A stretch of 19,374 bases of DNA from Chloroflexota bacterium (GTDB taxonomy: Bacteria > Chloroflexota > Limnocylindria > QHBO01): NCBI GenBank assembly GCA_005880165.1, contig VBJP01000001.1, positions 1 to 19,374 of the forward strand, read 5' to 3'. Position 1 is the first letter of the stretch, and each line of letters opens with the position of its first letter. This document shows positions 1 through 7,271 of this stretch, piece by piece. Under the pieces are notes generated by a model, which saw nothing but the letters and a program-made list of their open reading frames with translations, was not told the DNA's origin and did not search any database. The position numbers and the translations under genes were made by a program.

Positions 1-166
1 CGGCCGACACCGCCACCGGGTCGAGGCCGAGGGGCTTCGCGATGATGTTCCCGTTGAGGAAGATGATGTAGGCCATGACCATGAAGGTGGTCAGGCCGGC
101 ACGAGCTTCCGTGCCGAGATCGGTCCCCCGTTCGCGGAACTTGAAGAACGACGCGATAGCGTCCAC
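1..166 (-). CDS. NCS2/AzgA-type purine permease, N-terminal fragment
   Basis: This is the first 55 codons of a membrane transporter that runs off the left edge. From the GTG at 166 the protein begins MDAIASFFKFRERGTDLGTE, followed by an AGLTTFMVMAYIIFLN stretch. That is the typical start of AzgA-like NCS2 permeases: a short cytoplasmic FK..ERGT segment, then TM1 with LTTFxxMAYIIFxN. The family takes up adenine, guanine, hypoxanthine or xanthine with protons across the cytoplasmic membrane. A Shine-Dalgarno GGAGGG (complement of 177-183) lies 10 nt before the GTG and supports this start. The 177-nt spacer upstream (167-343) holds a possible minus-strand -10, TACGAT (complement of 242-247), and nothing else I can defend. 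Purine uptake fits the deaminase and xanthine dehydrogenase genes nearby. Substrate specificity cannot be read from the fragment. Confidence 0.85.
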   Translation of the reverse strand, partial: MDAIASFFKFRERGTDLGTEARAGLTTFMVMAYIIFLNGNIIAKPLGLDPVAVSA

Positions 167-343
167 CGATCAGGTACCCTCCGCTGCCTGCCTGCGGCCG
201 CTCGCTGTGCCGCGTTCCGACCCGCGGCGCGACCCGCGTGGATCGTAGCGTTCCGCTCCGTCCTAAGGCGCCAGTTTTCGCGCGGATCTGGTGTCATTCA
301 TTTGCCCAGTCGCGCCTACTCACATCGAACTGGTGCCAGATGG

Positions 344-838
344 CTACCTGCAGACCGAGGGGGTGCCATCTCGCAAGGGTTTCGCGAGCAGGGAACAGGC
401 TTCGACCGGGAAGGGGGCTCGCCATGCGATGGCCGGACCGTCTGAATTGCCGGCCAAAACCACGATGAGCGCGCGCTCAGGGGAAACGCCCGGGACGCGA
501 TAGGCGTGGTCGTCCTTGAGATCGGTTCCAGGACCAGAGCCATGAACCGTACCGATGGACTCGAGGGAAGCGAGGTCGATACTTACTGCAAGCAGGTTCG
601 GATACGGGCGATCCTCGAGGAAGATGCCTACGCAGCCAGTTGCGCGCTCCAGCTGATGCAGGGCGACGCGGGGAATCGGGCCCGCAGCCGGCGCCGAAAT
701 GACCGGCTCAACGTGCTCGTAGCAATCCTGGTTCATCCCCTCGATGCTCGCACCCATGTCGAAGCGGACGTATCCCGAGACGATCGCAACCACGATCGTT
801 GCGACGAAGAGGAGACCTATTACGCGCCACGCGATCAG
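344..838 (-). CDS. Hypothetical membrane-anchored protein, probable CTG start
   Basis: I do not recognise this family. The frame is open for 164 residues from a CTG at 838: LIAWRVIGLLFVATIVVAIV forms one N-terminal hydrophobic segment (signal anchor or signal peptide), followed by a soluble domain of about 140 residues with scattered cysteines and an acidic middle. The only other in-frame start I found is GTG at 793. It has no Shine-Dalgarno and would cut off most of the hydrophobic segment. The CTG has AGGAGG (complement of 845-850) exactly 6 nt upstream, overlapping the stop of the DUF2905 gene. I therefore prefer CTG, which would couple translation to the upstream gene. It is the last gene of the minus-strand ruvB-HIT-DUF2905 run. 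Coding support is moderate because homology is unknown. Confidence 0.5.
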   Translation of the reverse strand: MIAWRVIGLLFVATIVVAIVSGYVRFDMGASIEGMNQDCYEHVEPVISAPAAGPIPRVALHQLERATGCVGIFLEDRPYPNLLAVSIDLASLESIGTVHGSGPGTDLKDDHAYRVPGVSPERALIVVLAGNSDGPAIAWRAPFPVEACSLLAKPLRDGTPSVCR

Positions 839-849
839 ATTCTTCCTCC

Positions 850-1065
850 TTACCTCCTGGAGAAGAGGTTCCAGAGGAGCGTGAGGATCAGGGATGCCAG
901 GATCATGGTCGTCAGCGGGAAGTAGAAGCCGCCGTTCTTTCCCTCGATCGCGATATCGCCGGGCAGCCGGCCGATCGGCAGGCGAACACCCAGCGCCGAC
1001 AGCCCGCCAACCACCACCAGCACGATGCCGATGAGCAGGACGAGGCGTCCCAGCTCAGGCGGCAC
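850..1065 (-). CDS. DUF2905 small membrane protein
   Basis: A 71-residue protein starting at GTG 1065 (VPPELGRL...). It has two hydrophobic segments: residues about 7-26 (LVLLIGIVLVVVGGL), and residues about 50-66 (FYFPLTTMILASLILTLLW). Between them is the LPIGRLPGDI stretch followed by GG-FYFP that marks the DUF2905 family of short membrane proteins, whose function is unknown. The start overlaps the 3' end of the HIT gene by 11 nt (the HIT stop TGA is at 1055-1057), so the two are probably translated together. The C-terminus is a basic tail, LFSRR. A longer reading from 1128 would lie inside the HIT gene and lacks family similarity, so I reject it. Context with ruvB gives no direct functional clue. 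Confidence 0.8.
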   Translation of the reverse strand: MPPELGRLVLLIGIVLVVVGGLSALGVRLPIGRLPGDIAIEGKNGGFYFPLTTMILASLILTLLWNLFSRR

Positions 1066-1507
1066 CGCGTGCTCTTCGCTCGATTGCCGCGCGCATCGCA
1101 GCAAGCTGACCGGGGCTCCGGGTCGCATGCACCTCAGTTGCGCCTGTCGGGCGTCCCGTGTGCGGGTCTCCGGGATATCGCGGGTAGAGGTGCAGGTGGA
1201 GGTGAGGAATCGTGTTGCCGTGGATCTCGTAGTTCATCTTCACCGCGGCAACGTGGGTCTTCAGCGCCTCCGCAACCTGCATGGCATCAGCCCAGAACGA
1301 GGCGCCCCGGTCGGGCAACTCCCACGGTTCCACGACGTGCTGCTTCGAGATCACGCACGCGTAGCCGGGCAGCGCCGCCTGAACCGGGGCAGTCACCCAG
1401 CTCGCGTCGAGCTCGAGGAGCACGTCGCGCGGTCCATCGGTGCAGATTGGGCAGCCTGCGGGATCGCAGATGGCTCGCCAATGCTCAGGGTCCTCCCACG
1501 CCGGCAT
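1055..1507 (-). CDS. HIT-family nucleotide hydrolase/transferase
   Basis: A 150-residue protein of the histidine triad superfamily, cytosolic enzymes that hydrolyse or transfer nucleotidyl groups (AMP-lysine, Ap4A-like or ADP-type substrates). The triad is NTIPHLHLHLYPRY with H102, H104 and H106. H104 would be the nucleophile that forms the nucleotidyl intermediate. A CPIC pair at residues 19-22 near the N-terminus resembles the zinc-binding site of many HIT proteins, and HVVEPWELP (57-65) is the usual segment before the helix. The ATG lies only 4 nt after the ruvB stop, so the gene is second in the ruvB operon. It overlaps DUF2905 downstream by 11 nt. The substrate cannot be deduced. Length and motifs are complete. 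Confidence 0.88.
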   Translation of the reverse strand: MPAWEDPEHWRAICDPAGCPICTDGPRDVLLELDASWVTAPVQAALPGYACVISKQHVVEPWELPDRGASFWADAMQVAEALKTHVAAVKMNYEIHGNTIPHLHLHLYPRYPGDPHTGRPTGATEVHATRSPGQLAAMRAAIERRARGAA

Positions 1508-1511
1508 GGGC

Positions 1512-2567
1512 CTAGTCGAAGAGGCCGGGCTGCTGCGCCGGGGGCTGAGCCGATGCCGCCGACGCGGGAGGGGTCAGGCCCAGATGCTCCCAGGCGCCGG
1601 CTGTGAGCTGGCGGCCCCGAGACGTTCGTGCCAGCAGGCCAATCTGCATCAGGTAGGGCTCGACGACGTCCTCGAGCGTCTCGACCGGCTCGGAGATGGT
1701 GGCGGCCATCGTCTGCAGGCCGACCGGCCCGCCGGCATGGTGCTCGGCGATGGCCCGCAGCAGCTGGCGATCCATGGCGTCCAGCCCGCGCTCGTCGATC
1801 TCCATCAGGTCGAGGGCAGCCATCGCGAGCTCTGCGCTGACCGCGCCGTCGCCGCTCCCTCGCACCTGGGCGAAGTCGCGGACACGTTTCAGCAGCCGGT
1901 TGGCGATGCGCGGCGTGCCTCGGCTGCGCTGAGCGACGATCTCCGCTGCCGTGGGGGCCAGGGCGATCTCCAGGATGCCAGCGCTGCGTCGCAGGATCTG
2001 CTCCAGCTCCGGCCGGGTGTAGTAGTCGAGCCGATAGGTCGCCCCAAACCGCTCCCGCAACGGACCGGTGATGCTCCCCACCCGCGTGGTGGCCCCGATG
2101 ACCGTGACGTGCTCGATCTGCAGCCGTACGGTTCGAGCGCCTGGTCCCTTGCCCAGCACCACGTCGAGGGCGAAATCCTCCATGGCTGGATACAGGATCT
2201 CTTCGACGACATGGCTGAGCCGATGGATCTCGTCGATGAACAGGATGTCGCCCTGGCCCAGACTGGTGAGGACCGCCGCGAGATCGCCCGCACGCTCGAT
2301 GGCGGGTCCCGAGGTCGTGCGGATCTGGGCCCCGACCTCCGCAGCGACGATGTTCGCCAGGGTCGTCTTGCCCAGGCCCGGCGGGCCGTAGAGGAGGATG
2401 TGGTCGACCGGTTCGGACCGATGGCGTGCCGCATCGAGGAGGATGGCCAGGTTCTCCTTGACGCGCTGCTGGCCCGCGAACTCGTCCAGGCGGCGGGGCC
2501 GGACAGTGGTCTCGAGCGCGAGCTCCTCCGGGGCGACCTCGGCGGTGCTGACCCGCTCGATCGTCAT
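1512..2567 (-). CDS. ruvB: Holliday junction branch-migration helicase RuvB
   Basis: A 351-residue AAA+ ATPase that drives branch migration of Holliday junctions with RuvA. Visible motifs are the N-terminal RPRRLDEFAGQ (23-33), Walker A GPPGLGKT (61-68), Walker B DILFIDEIHR (107-116), sensor-1 GATTR, the LRERFG arginine-finger segment, and the C-terminal winged-helix end GLLARTSRGRQLTAGAWEHLGL. Length is normal for the family. The ATG has GGAGGG 8 nt upstream. Upstream on the minus strand lie a -10-like TAGAAT and a 24-bp inverted repeat resembling a SOS box (see separate entries), as expected for a DNA-repair gene. It is followed by HIT, DUF2905 and a hypothetical gene. ruvA and ruvC are not adjacent in this window. 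The C-terminal tail is a low-complexity Ala/Pro/Gln stretch ending in PGLFD. Confidence 0.98.
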   Translation of the reverse strand: MTIERVSTAEVAPEELALETTVRPRRLDEFAGQQRVKENLAILLDAARHRSEPVDHILLYGPPGLGKTTLANIVAAEVGAQIRTTSGPAIERAGDLAAVLTSLGQGDILFIDEIHRLSHVVEEILYPAMEDFALDVVLGKGPGARTVRLQIEHVTVIGATTRVGSITGPLRERFGATYRLDYYTRPELEQILRRSAGILEIALAPTAAEIVAQRSRGTPRIANRLLKRVRDFAQVRGSGDGAVSAELAMAALDLMEIDERGLDAMDRQLLRAIAEHHAGGPVGLQTMAATISEPVETLEDVVEPYLMQIGLLARTSRGRQLTAGAWEHLGLTPPASAASAQPPAQQPGLFD

Positions 2568-2590
2568 GACGCAATCCCTCCGCCGCGGAC

Positions 2591-2614
2591 AGAATCGAAC
2601 ATGTGAACGATTCT
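2591..2614. promoter_or_regulatory. Palindromic operator candidate upstream of ruvB (SOS-box-like)
   Basis: AGAATCG at 2591-2597 and CGATTCT at 2608-2614 form a perfect 7-bp inverted repeat around a 10-bp centre. Read on the ruvB strand, the inner 16 bp are TCGTTCACATGTTCGA. The Actinobacteria/Bacillus-type LexA box is built on CGAAC-N4-GTTCG. Here the right half GTTCGA and the ACAT spacer fit, while the left half has TTC in place of AAC. The site lies 24-47 nt before the ruvB start and overlaps a -10-like TAGAAT. That position suits a repressor. LexA binding is inference. Confidence 0.45.
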
Positions 2615-2615
2615 A
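2610..2615 (-). promoter_or_regulatory. Putative -10 box of ruvB
   Basis: On the minus strand TAGAAT (complement of 2610-2615) matches five of six positions of TATAAT. Transcription would begin near 2603, inside the inverted repeat, leaving a leader of about 36 nt that carries the GGAGGG Shine-Dalgarno of ruvB. I see no convincing -35. Confidence 0.4.
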
Positions 2616-2618
2616 CGC

Positions 2619-2639
2619 GCGCTTCCAGCGCGGAAGCGC
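2619..2639. repeat. Perfect 8-bp hairpin between the MocA-like remnant and ruvB
   Basis: GCGCTTCC (2619-2626) pairs with GGAAGCGC (2632-2639) around a 5-nt loop. It sits just after the stop of the MocA-like remnant in the minus direction. It could slow or end transcription before the ruvB promoter, but no T-run follows, so I do not call it a rho-independent terminator. Confidence 0.4.
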
Positions 2640-2648
2640 CCCGTGAAG

Positions 2649-3211
2649 TCATGCGCCGTCATCGGTCGTCTCGAGGCGGCGAAGGTCGAGCGGCGTGTCG
2701 ACGTCCAGAGCGTGGTTGCCGACCTCGATCGCGGTCACCCAATCGGGATGCGCCAGGAGGAAATCGCGCAGGCCCTGGTCTCCAGCTGCGTCCGAGACAA
2801 TCCCGAAGTGGCTGCGCTCGACGCAGACAGGTGGCGCCGGCTGGCCGTCGGCCGAGGCAGCGGTGATGGGCCGCTTACCGCGACCGGCGAGCACGGCCTC
2901 GATCGTCGCCGTGGACAGCGTTGGTTGAGTGCCTCGAACCCGAGCTGCAGCGAGACGCTCATCCCTCGCTCAGGATGGGGGTTGCGGACCCACGTGACGG
3001 GCTCGTGCGCGTGGGTTGGGAGACGCAACCAACCCGGGACAACGGCGAGGATCGGGTGCAGCCCTGCCGTGATCGCGAGCTCAAGCACGTGCTCCAGCAT
3101 TGTCCGGTCCCCGATCCTCGCCAGCTGCTTTGGCGATCCGAAACGACGTGATTCGCCTGCGGCAAGAACCACCGCCGCGACCAGGCTGCCTTGGTCCGGT
3201 TCGAAAGACAT
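2649..3211 (-). pseudogene. Broken MocA/MobA-like molybdenum-cofactor nucleotidyltransferase
   Basis: The ATG at 3211 opens a frame that reads VAAVVLAAGESRRFGSPKQL, the nucleotide-binding signature of MocA-like NTP transferases. It continues through NPHPERGMSVSLQLGFEAL. Around 2915-2926 family similarity moves to another minus-strand frame, which resumes at LSTATIEAVLAG and runs to the stop at 2649 (GDQGLRDFLLAHPDWV, then DVDTPLDLRRLE, the usual C-terminus). The segment between, which normally carries the metal-binding LLGDQP motif, is absent. A frame-changing loss of about 40-50 nt explains this better than a simple indel. MocA-type enzymes transfer CMP or GMP to molybdopterin for xanthine dehydrogenase-family enzymes, so the gene fits the purine island. 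As written it cannot make a functional enzyme. An assembly error is possible. Confidence 0.75.
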
Positions 3212-3218
3212 CGGTCCA

Positions 3219-3224
3219 TATACT
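3219..3224 (+). promoter_or_regulatory. Leaderless-type -10 box of adenosine deaminase
   Basis: TATACT lies 8 nt before the ATG at 3233, and no Shine-Dalgarno is present in the 21-bp divergent spacer. With transcription starting 7-9 nt after the box, the mRNA would begin at or next to the ATG. The same AT stretch reads TATATG on the other strand, 5-6 nt before the ATG of the MocA-like remnant, and may serve both directions. No clear -35. Confidence 0.45.
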
Positions 3225-3232
3225 GGCGCGAA

Positions 3233-4279
3233 ATGCCCTCTGGTGACGTCTACGACGCGATCCCCAAGGTCGAGCTTCACTGTCATGTCGAGGGCACGGT
3301 CCAGCCATCCACCGTCGTCGAGCTGGCCCGGAAGAACGGCCGTCAGCTGCGCAGCGAGGACCCAACCGAGCTCTATCGGTACTCCTCGCTCAACTCGTTC
3401 CTGGAGATCTTCTGGCTGGTCCAGGAGCTGCTCAACGACCGCGACGATTGGGCGCGTGCCGCCTACGAGTCCATCGTGGACGCCACGCCTCACGGCCTCC
3501 GCTACCGCGAGATGTTCTTCACCCCGGCGCGCCACCTGGCCGCCGGGCAGAACCTGGCGGAGATCGTGGCCGGCCTCTCCGAGGGCATCGAACGGGCCGA
3601 GATGGAGACCGGCGCCCGGTGTGCGCTGATCTGCGACATCGATCGGGCATATGGCGGGGCCGCCGGCCTCGAGCTCGCCGAGCGCCTCGCGGACCTCCGG
3701 CGCGCCGGGCTCGCGGAGCGGGTGATCGGTCTTGGCATGGACTCCACTGAACGCGGCATCGACCCCCGGGAGTTCGCGGATGCCTTTCGGCTGGGCGGGT
3801 CCGTGGGTCTGCGGCTGACGTCGCACGCCGGTGAGGACACCGGACCTGACAACATCGCGACTGCCCTGGACACGCTGGGCATCGAGCGCATCGACCACGG
3901 GCTGGCGATTCTCGAGGACGAAGCGCTCACCCGCCGCGTCGCGGAGGAGCGGATCCCGCTCAATGTGTGCCCGAACTCGAACATCGTCATCGCCAACAGG
4001 TATGAAAGCCTCGAGCAGCACCCGTTCCGGCGGATGCGCCAGGCCGGGCTGCTCGCGACGTTGAACACGGATGACCCGGCGATGACGGACCTCGACCTCG
4101 GGAAGGAATACCGCACCGTCGCTCGCGCGCTTGGCATGGCCTGGTCGGAGATCGAGGAGGTCGCCCTCGACGGAGTCGAGGCAACGTGGCTGGACGAGGG
4201 CGAGAAGCGCTCGTTTCGCGCCCAGTTCGAGCGCGAGCTCGCGGAGATTCGACCGCCCGACGCGACCGCCGTTGTCTGA
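3233..4279 (+). CDS. add: Adenosine deaminase family protein
   Basis: A 348-residue cytosolic zinc hydrolase of the adenosine/adenine deaminase family, which deaminates adenosine to inosine (some members act on adenine). Motifs are in order: ELHCHVEGT with zinc ligands H16 and H18; TSHAGE with H198 (zinc) and E201 (proton shuttle); IDHGL with H222; LNVCPNSNI at 243-251; and LNTDDPAM with D280 (zinc) and D281 (substrate N7). Length is normal. I chose the ATG at 3233 over the upstream GTG at 3191 because the family starts just before IPKVELH and because a TATACT box sits 8 nt before it. It is divergent from the MocA-like remnant, with 75 nt between its end and guaD. Adenosine versus adenine cannot be settled by eye. 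Confidence 0.92.
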   Translation: MPSGDVYDAIPKVELHCHVEGTVQPSTVVELARKNGRQLRSEDPTELYRYSSLNSFLEIFWLVQELLNDRDDWARAAYESIVDATPHGLRYREMFFTPARHLAAGQNLAEIVAGLSEGIERAEMETGARCALICDIDRAYGGAAGLELAERLADLRRAGLAERVIGLGMDSTERGIDPREFADAFRLGGSVGLRLTSHAGEDTGPDNIATALDTLGIERIDHGLAILEDEALTRRVAEERIPLNVCPNSNIVIANRYESLEQHPFRRMRQAGLLATLNTDDPAMTDLDLGKEYRTVARALGMAWSEIEEVALDGVEATWLDEGEKRSFRAQFERELAEIRPPDATAVV

Positions 4280-4342
4280 GGGCCCCCATACTGAAACGTG
4301 GCGACGTATCGCCGAATGCAGATGCTCTTACGCGACGGAAGC

Positions 4343-4348
4343 TAGCAT
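4343..4348 (+). promoter_or_regulatory. Leaderless-type -10 box of guaD
   Basis: TAGCAT ends exactly 6 nt before the GTG start at 4355. There is no Shine-Dalgarno before the GTG. The 75-nt gap between add and guaD also holds a short GGCGA-CGTA-TCGCC hairpin (4300-4313) without a T-run. Confidence 0.45.
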
Positions 4349-4354
4349 CGCGGC

Positions 4355-5674
4355 GTGCCGAGGACCGCGCTGCCCCAACGACCGCCATTCACGCTGAGGG
4401 CGCGTCTGCTGACACCGCTTGGCGCAGGCGGTTATCGCTACGAATCCGACGCGCGGGTGGATGTCGACGACGGCGGACGGATTGCTGCGGTCACGGCGTG
4501 GAGCACTGCGGCCGACGCAATCGACCTGCGGCCGTGGTTGATCCTGCCTGGGATGGTGGACCTCCACCTCCACCTGCCCCAGCTGCCGAACGCCGGGCTG
4601 GGTGCGGGCCTCGACCTGCTCACCTGGCTCGAGCGCTACATCTTCCCGCTCGAGCGCGACTTCGATCGAAGTGCCGCGGAGCGGCTTGCCCCGGCGGCAT
4701 TTCAGGCGATGGCTGCAGCGGGCACCACCACGGCGCTGATGTACGGCGCGGTCTTCGAGCCGAGCCTGGATGCCGCCTTCGAGGCGGCGGAGGCGCATGG
4801 CATCCGGGCGGTCATCGGCAAGGTGATGATGGACCGCCTGCGATATGACCCATCGCTGCCGGAGGCCAGCGTCCTCGAGACCAGCCTCCGCCAGAGCGCT
4901 GACCTCATCGACCGATGGCACGGCCGCGACAACGGCCGGCTGCGCTATGCGGTGACCCCTCGCTTCGCGGTGAGCTGCTCCGCGGACATGCTGCGCGAGT
5001 CCGCGGCTCTGGCGCGAGAAACCGGCGCCTACTGGCAGACCCACCTCGCGGAGGACCGCGAAGAGATCGCGGAGGTCCACCGTCTCTTCCCCGATGCCCT
5101 CGACTACACCGACGTCTACGACCGGGCCGGTGGCCTCGGCGAGCGGACGGTGCTGGCCCACGCGATCCATCTCTCCGACCGCGAGATCACCCGGCTCGCC
5201 GACACAAGCACCCGGATCGCGCACTGCCCCTCCTCGAACCTGTTCCTGGCCAGCGGCGCGATGCCCCTGGGCCGCTATCTCGACGCGGGCCTGGTCATCG
5301 GGCTTGGCTCGGACGTTTCCGCTGGTCCGGATCTGTCCCTCTTCGCCGTCATGCGCGCAGGTGCCTACACGCAGAGCGGGCTGCGAACGATGCTGGACGA
5401 CCACTATTCCCCACTGGCACCGCCGGACTGGCTCCGGCTCGGCAGCCTCGAAGGCGCACGCGCGCTTGGCCTGGCGCACGCCATCGGCTCAGTCGAAGTG
5501 GGGAAGGAGGCGGACCTGATCGTCGTCGATCCTGCGCTCACCGCTCCACTCCCCCACCTCGACGCGGCTGAGCCCGAGGAGATCGCCAGCCGCCTCATCT
5601 TCCGCTCGCACCCGAACATGGTGCGGGCTGCTTGGGTGCGGGGCCGCCGCCTCGACGGCCCGCCGAATGCTTGA
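4355..5674 (+). CDS. guaD: Guanine deaminase
   Basis: A 439-residue amidohydrolase converting guanine to xanthine and ammonia, the entry of guanine into the xanthine dehydrogenase route. Signatures of guanine deaminase are PGMVDLHLHLPQ (zinc ligands H71, H73), GTTTALMYGAVF (123-134), YAVTPRFAVSCS (198-209, with substrate-binding R203), QTHLAEDREEI (H230 zinc, E233 catalytic), VLAHAIHLSD, AHCPSSNLFLASG (289-301) and GLGSDVSAGPDLSLF with D320. The C-terminal ADLIVVDP strand returns to the small beta domain. The start is GTG with a TAGCAT box 6 nt upstream. The stop overlaps the next gene by 8 nt, so the two are translationally coupled. Length and motif set are complete. Confidence 0.95.
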   Translation: MPRTALPQRPPFTLRARLLTPLGAGGYRYESDARVDVDDGGRIAAVTAWSTAADAIDLRPWLILPGMVDLHLHLPQLPNAGLGAGLDLLTWLERYIFPLERDFDRSAAERLAPAAFQAMAAAGTTTALMYGAVFEPSLDAAFEAAEAHGIRAVIGKVMMDRLRYDPSLPEASVLETSLRQSADLIDRWHGRDNGRLRYAVTPRFAVSCSADMLRESAALARETGAYWQTHLAEDREEIAEVHRLFPDALDYTDVYDRAGGLGERTVLAHAIHLSDREITRLADTSTRIAHCPSSNLFLASGAMPLGRYLDAGLVIGLGSDVSAGPDLSLFAVMRAGAYTQSGLRTMLDDHYSPLAPPDWLRLGSLEGARALGLAHAIGSVEVGKEADLIVVDPALTAPLPHLDAAEPEEIASRLIFRSHPNMVRAAWVRGRRLDGPPNA

Positions 5675-7268
5675 TTCAGCAGACCTGCTGATCACGGGCG
5701 GCACAGTCGTGGACGGATCCGGCGGGTCCGGATTTGCGGCCGATCTCGCCGTGGTTGACGGGCGGATGCGGATCATCAGCGGCGAGGCAGCTAGGCCGCG
5801 CCAGGTGGACACACGGATCGACGCCACAGGAAGAGTGGTGTGTCCGGGGTTCATCGACCTCCACAGCCATTCGGGGCTGTGGATCCTGGCCGAGCCGCGC
5901 CACGAACCCAAAGTACGACAGGGCGTGACCACCGAGGTGGTCGGCGTGGATGGCAACGCCTACGCACCCTTCCGCCGGCGCGAGGACCTCGAGGCCTTCA
6001 TGCGGCTCAACGGCGGGCTCGACGGGCGGCCGGAGATCGCCTACGACTGGGATTCGGTCGCGAGCTACCTCGACCGCTTCGACCGCGGCGTGGCGGTCAA
6101 CGTCGCGTTCGTCGTGGGCAACTCGGCGCTGCGCATCGAGGCCATCGGCTGGGAGGACACGCCGGCCGATGCTTCCGCCCTCGATCGCATGGGCGGCACG
6201 CTCCGCGAGGGGATGGAGGAGGGCGCGTATGGGCTGTCGAGCGGCCTGGACTACCCACCTGGCTCCTACGCCTCAACCGACGAGCTCGTGCAGCTCACCG
6301 CCGAGGCATCCAGGTTCGGCGGCTTCTACCACACCCACGTCCGCTACACGCTCGGCGATCGGTTCCTTGACCCCTTCCGCGAGGCGATCGAGATCGGCAC
6401 GCAAGGTGGCGGGCCGACGCACATCACGCACTTCTACCATCGGTCCGGCTACCCCGGAGGCCCGGAGCAGCTGCTGGGACTCGTGGAGGAGGCACGAGCC
6501 CGCGGGCAGGACGTGACCTTCGACACCTACCCGTACGAGTGGGCCAGCACCCGCCTGCTGATCCAGCTTCCGCAGTGGGTGCAGTCCGGTGGGCCGATGG
6601 CGCTCCTCGAGCGCCTTTCCAACCAGGGTGTCCGCGAGCGCCTGCGCGCGGAGGTGGGCCATCCCGGCGCGGCGTCGACCAGCACGGCAGGGTGGGCCGA
6701 CATCAGGCTCGGGTATTTCGGCAGGCCGGCGAACCAGGCGTGGGAGGGCCGGACGCTGGCCGAATACATGGCCGAAACCGGCCGCGATGCCGTGGACGCC
6801 ATCTGCGACCTCCTCCTCGCCGAGGATCTCCACGTCTCGCAGGTCACCAGCGGCCCGACCACTGACACGCTCCCCCGCTTCGTCGCGCATCCGCTGGGCA
6901 TGGTGGGAACCGACTCGACCTTCGTTGGTGCGAAGCCCTCTCCGCGCACCTACGGGTCGTTTCCGCGCATCCTTGGCGAGTTCGTGCGCGAGAAGCGGAT
7001 CATGGGGATGGAGGAGGCTGTGCGAAAGATGACCTCAGCGCCTGCGGCCCGCCTGGGACTGCGGCATCGCGGGGTGATTCGGGACGGCGCCGTCGCCGAC
7101 CTCGTCGTCTTCGACCCGCAGACCGTCGCGGCGCTGGCCACCTACGACGAGCCCCGGCGATTCCCCGTGGGCATCGAGCACGTAATCGTCAACGGGACCC
7201 TCGTGGTACGGGATGGCGAGCACACCGGCGCGCTGCCAGGCCGTGCGCTTCGCCGCGGTAAGGATTGA
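5667..7268 (+). CDS. N-acyl-D-amino-acid deacylase family amidohydrolase
   Basis: A 533-residue member of the D-aminoacylase group of amidohydrolases, which cleave N-acyl or N-carbamoyl-type amides of D-amino acids. Motifs are PGFIDLHSHSG (H66, H68), GAYGLSSGLDYPPGSYAST, YHTHVRY, HITHFYH, FDTYPYEW, GTDSTF with the catalytic Asp, and the family end PRTYGSFPRIL...MTSAPAARLGL. The usual VVGNCG metal-ligand cysteine is replaced: the sequence reads VVGVDG with D95 at that place, so this is a divergent subfamily and its substrate is uncertain. It overlaps guaD by 8 nt and is 3 nt before the next small ORF. Co-transcription with guanine deaminase suggests a role with ureido or formamido intermediates, which is inference only. 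Confidence 0.85.
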   Translation: MLDSADLLITGGTVVDGSGGSGFAADLAVVDGRMRIISGEAARPRQVDTRIDATGRVVCPGFIDLHSHSGLWILAEPRHEPKVRQGVTTEVVGVDGNAYAPFRRREDLEAFMRLNGGLDGRPEIAYDWDSVASYLDRFDRGVAVNVAFVVGNSALRIEAIGWEDTPADASALDRMGGTLREGMEEGAYGLSSGLDYPPGSYASTDELVQLTAEASRFGGFYHTHVRYTLGDRFLDPFREAIEIGTQGGGPTHITHFYHRSGYPGGPEQLLGLVEEARARGQDVTFDTYPYEWASTRLLIQLPQWVQSGGPMALLERLSNQGVRERLRAEVGHPGAASTSTAGWADIRLGYFGRPANQAWEGRTLAEYMAETGRDAVDAICDLLLAEDLHVSQVTSGPTTDTLPRFVAHPLGMVGTDSTFVGAKPSPRTYGSFPRILGEFVREKRIMGMEEAVRKMTSAPAARLGLRHRGVIRDGAVADLVVFDPQTVAALATYDEPRRFPVGIEHVIVNGTLVVRDGEHTGALPGRALRRGKD

Positions 7269-7271
7269 GGC

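Noticed and set aside
167..343. Riboswitch or structured leader before the permease gene
   Set aside because: Only short GC-rich direct repeats (GCGGGTCG twice on the minus strand) are visible; no purine, xanthine or other riboswitch core recognised.
1393..2652. Long open frame antisense to ruvB
   Set aside because: Arg/Pro/Gly-rich shadow frame of GC-rich coding DNA; RuvB on the same strand in another frame has full family motifs.
3502..4137. Minus-strand open frame inside add
   Set aside because: Ser/Arg/Pro-rich mirror of the adenosine deaminase coding sequence; no motif.
4300..4313. Inverted repeat GGCGA-CGTA-TCGCC between add and guaD as a terminator
   Set aside because: Only a 5-bp stem and no following T-run; not enough for a terminator call.
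4328..5479. Minus-strand open frame inside guaD
   Set aside because: Shadow of guaD, which has all family signatures.
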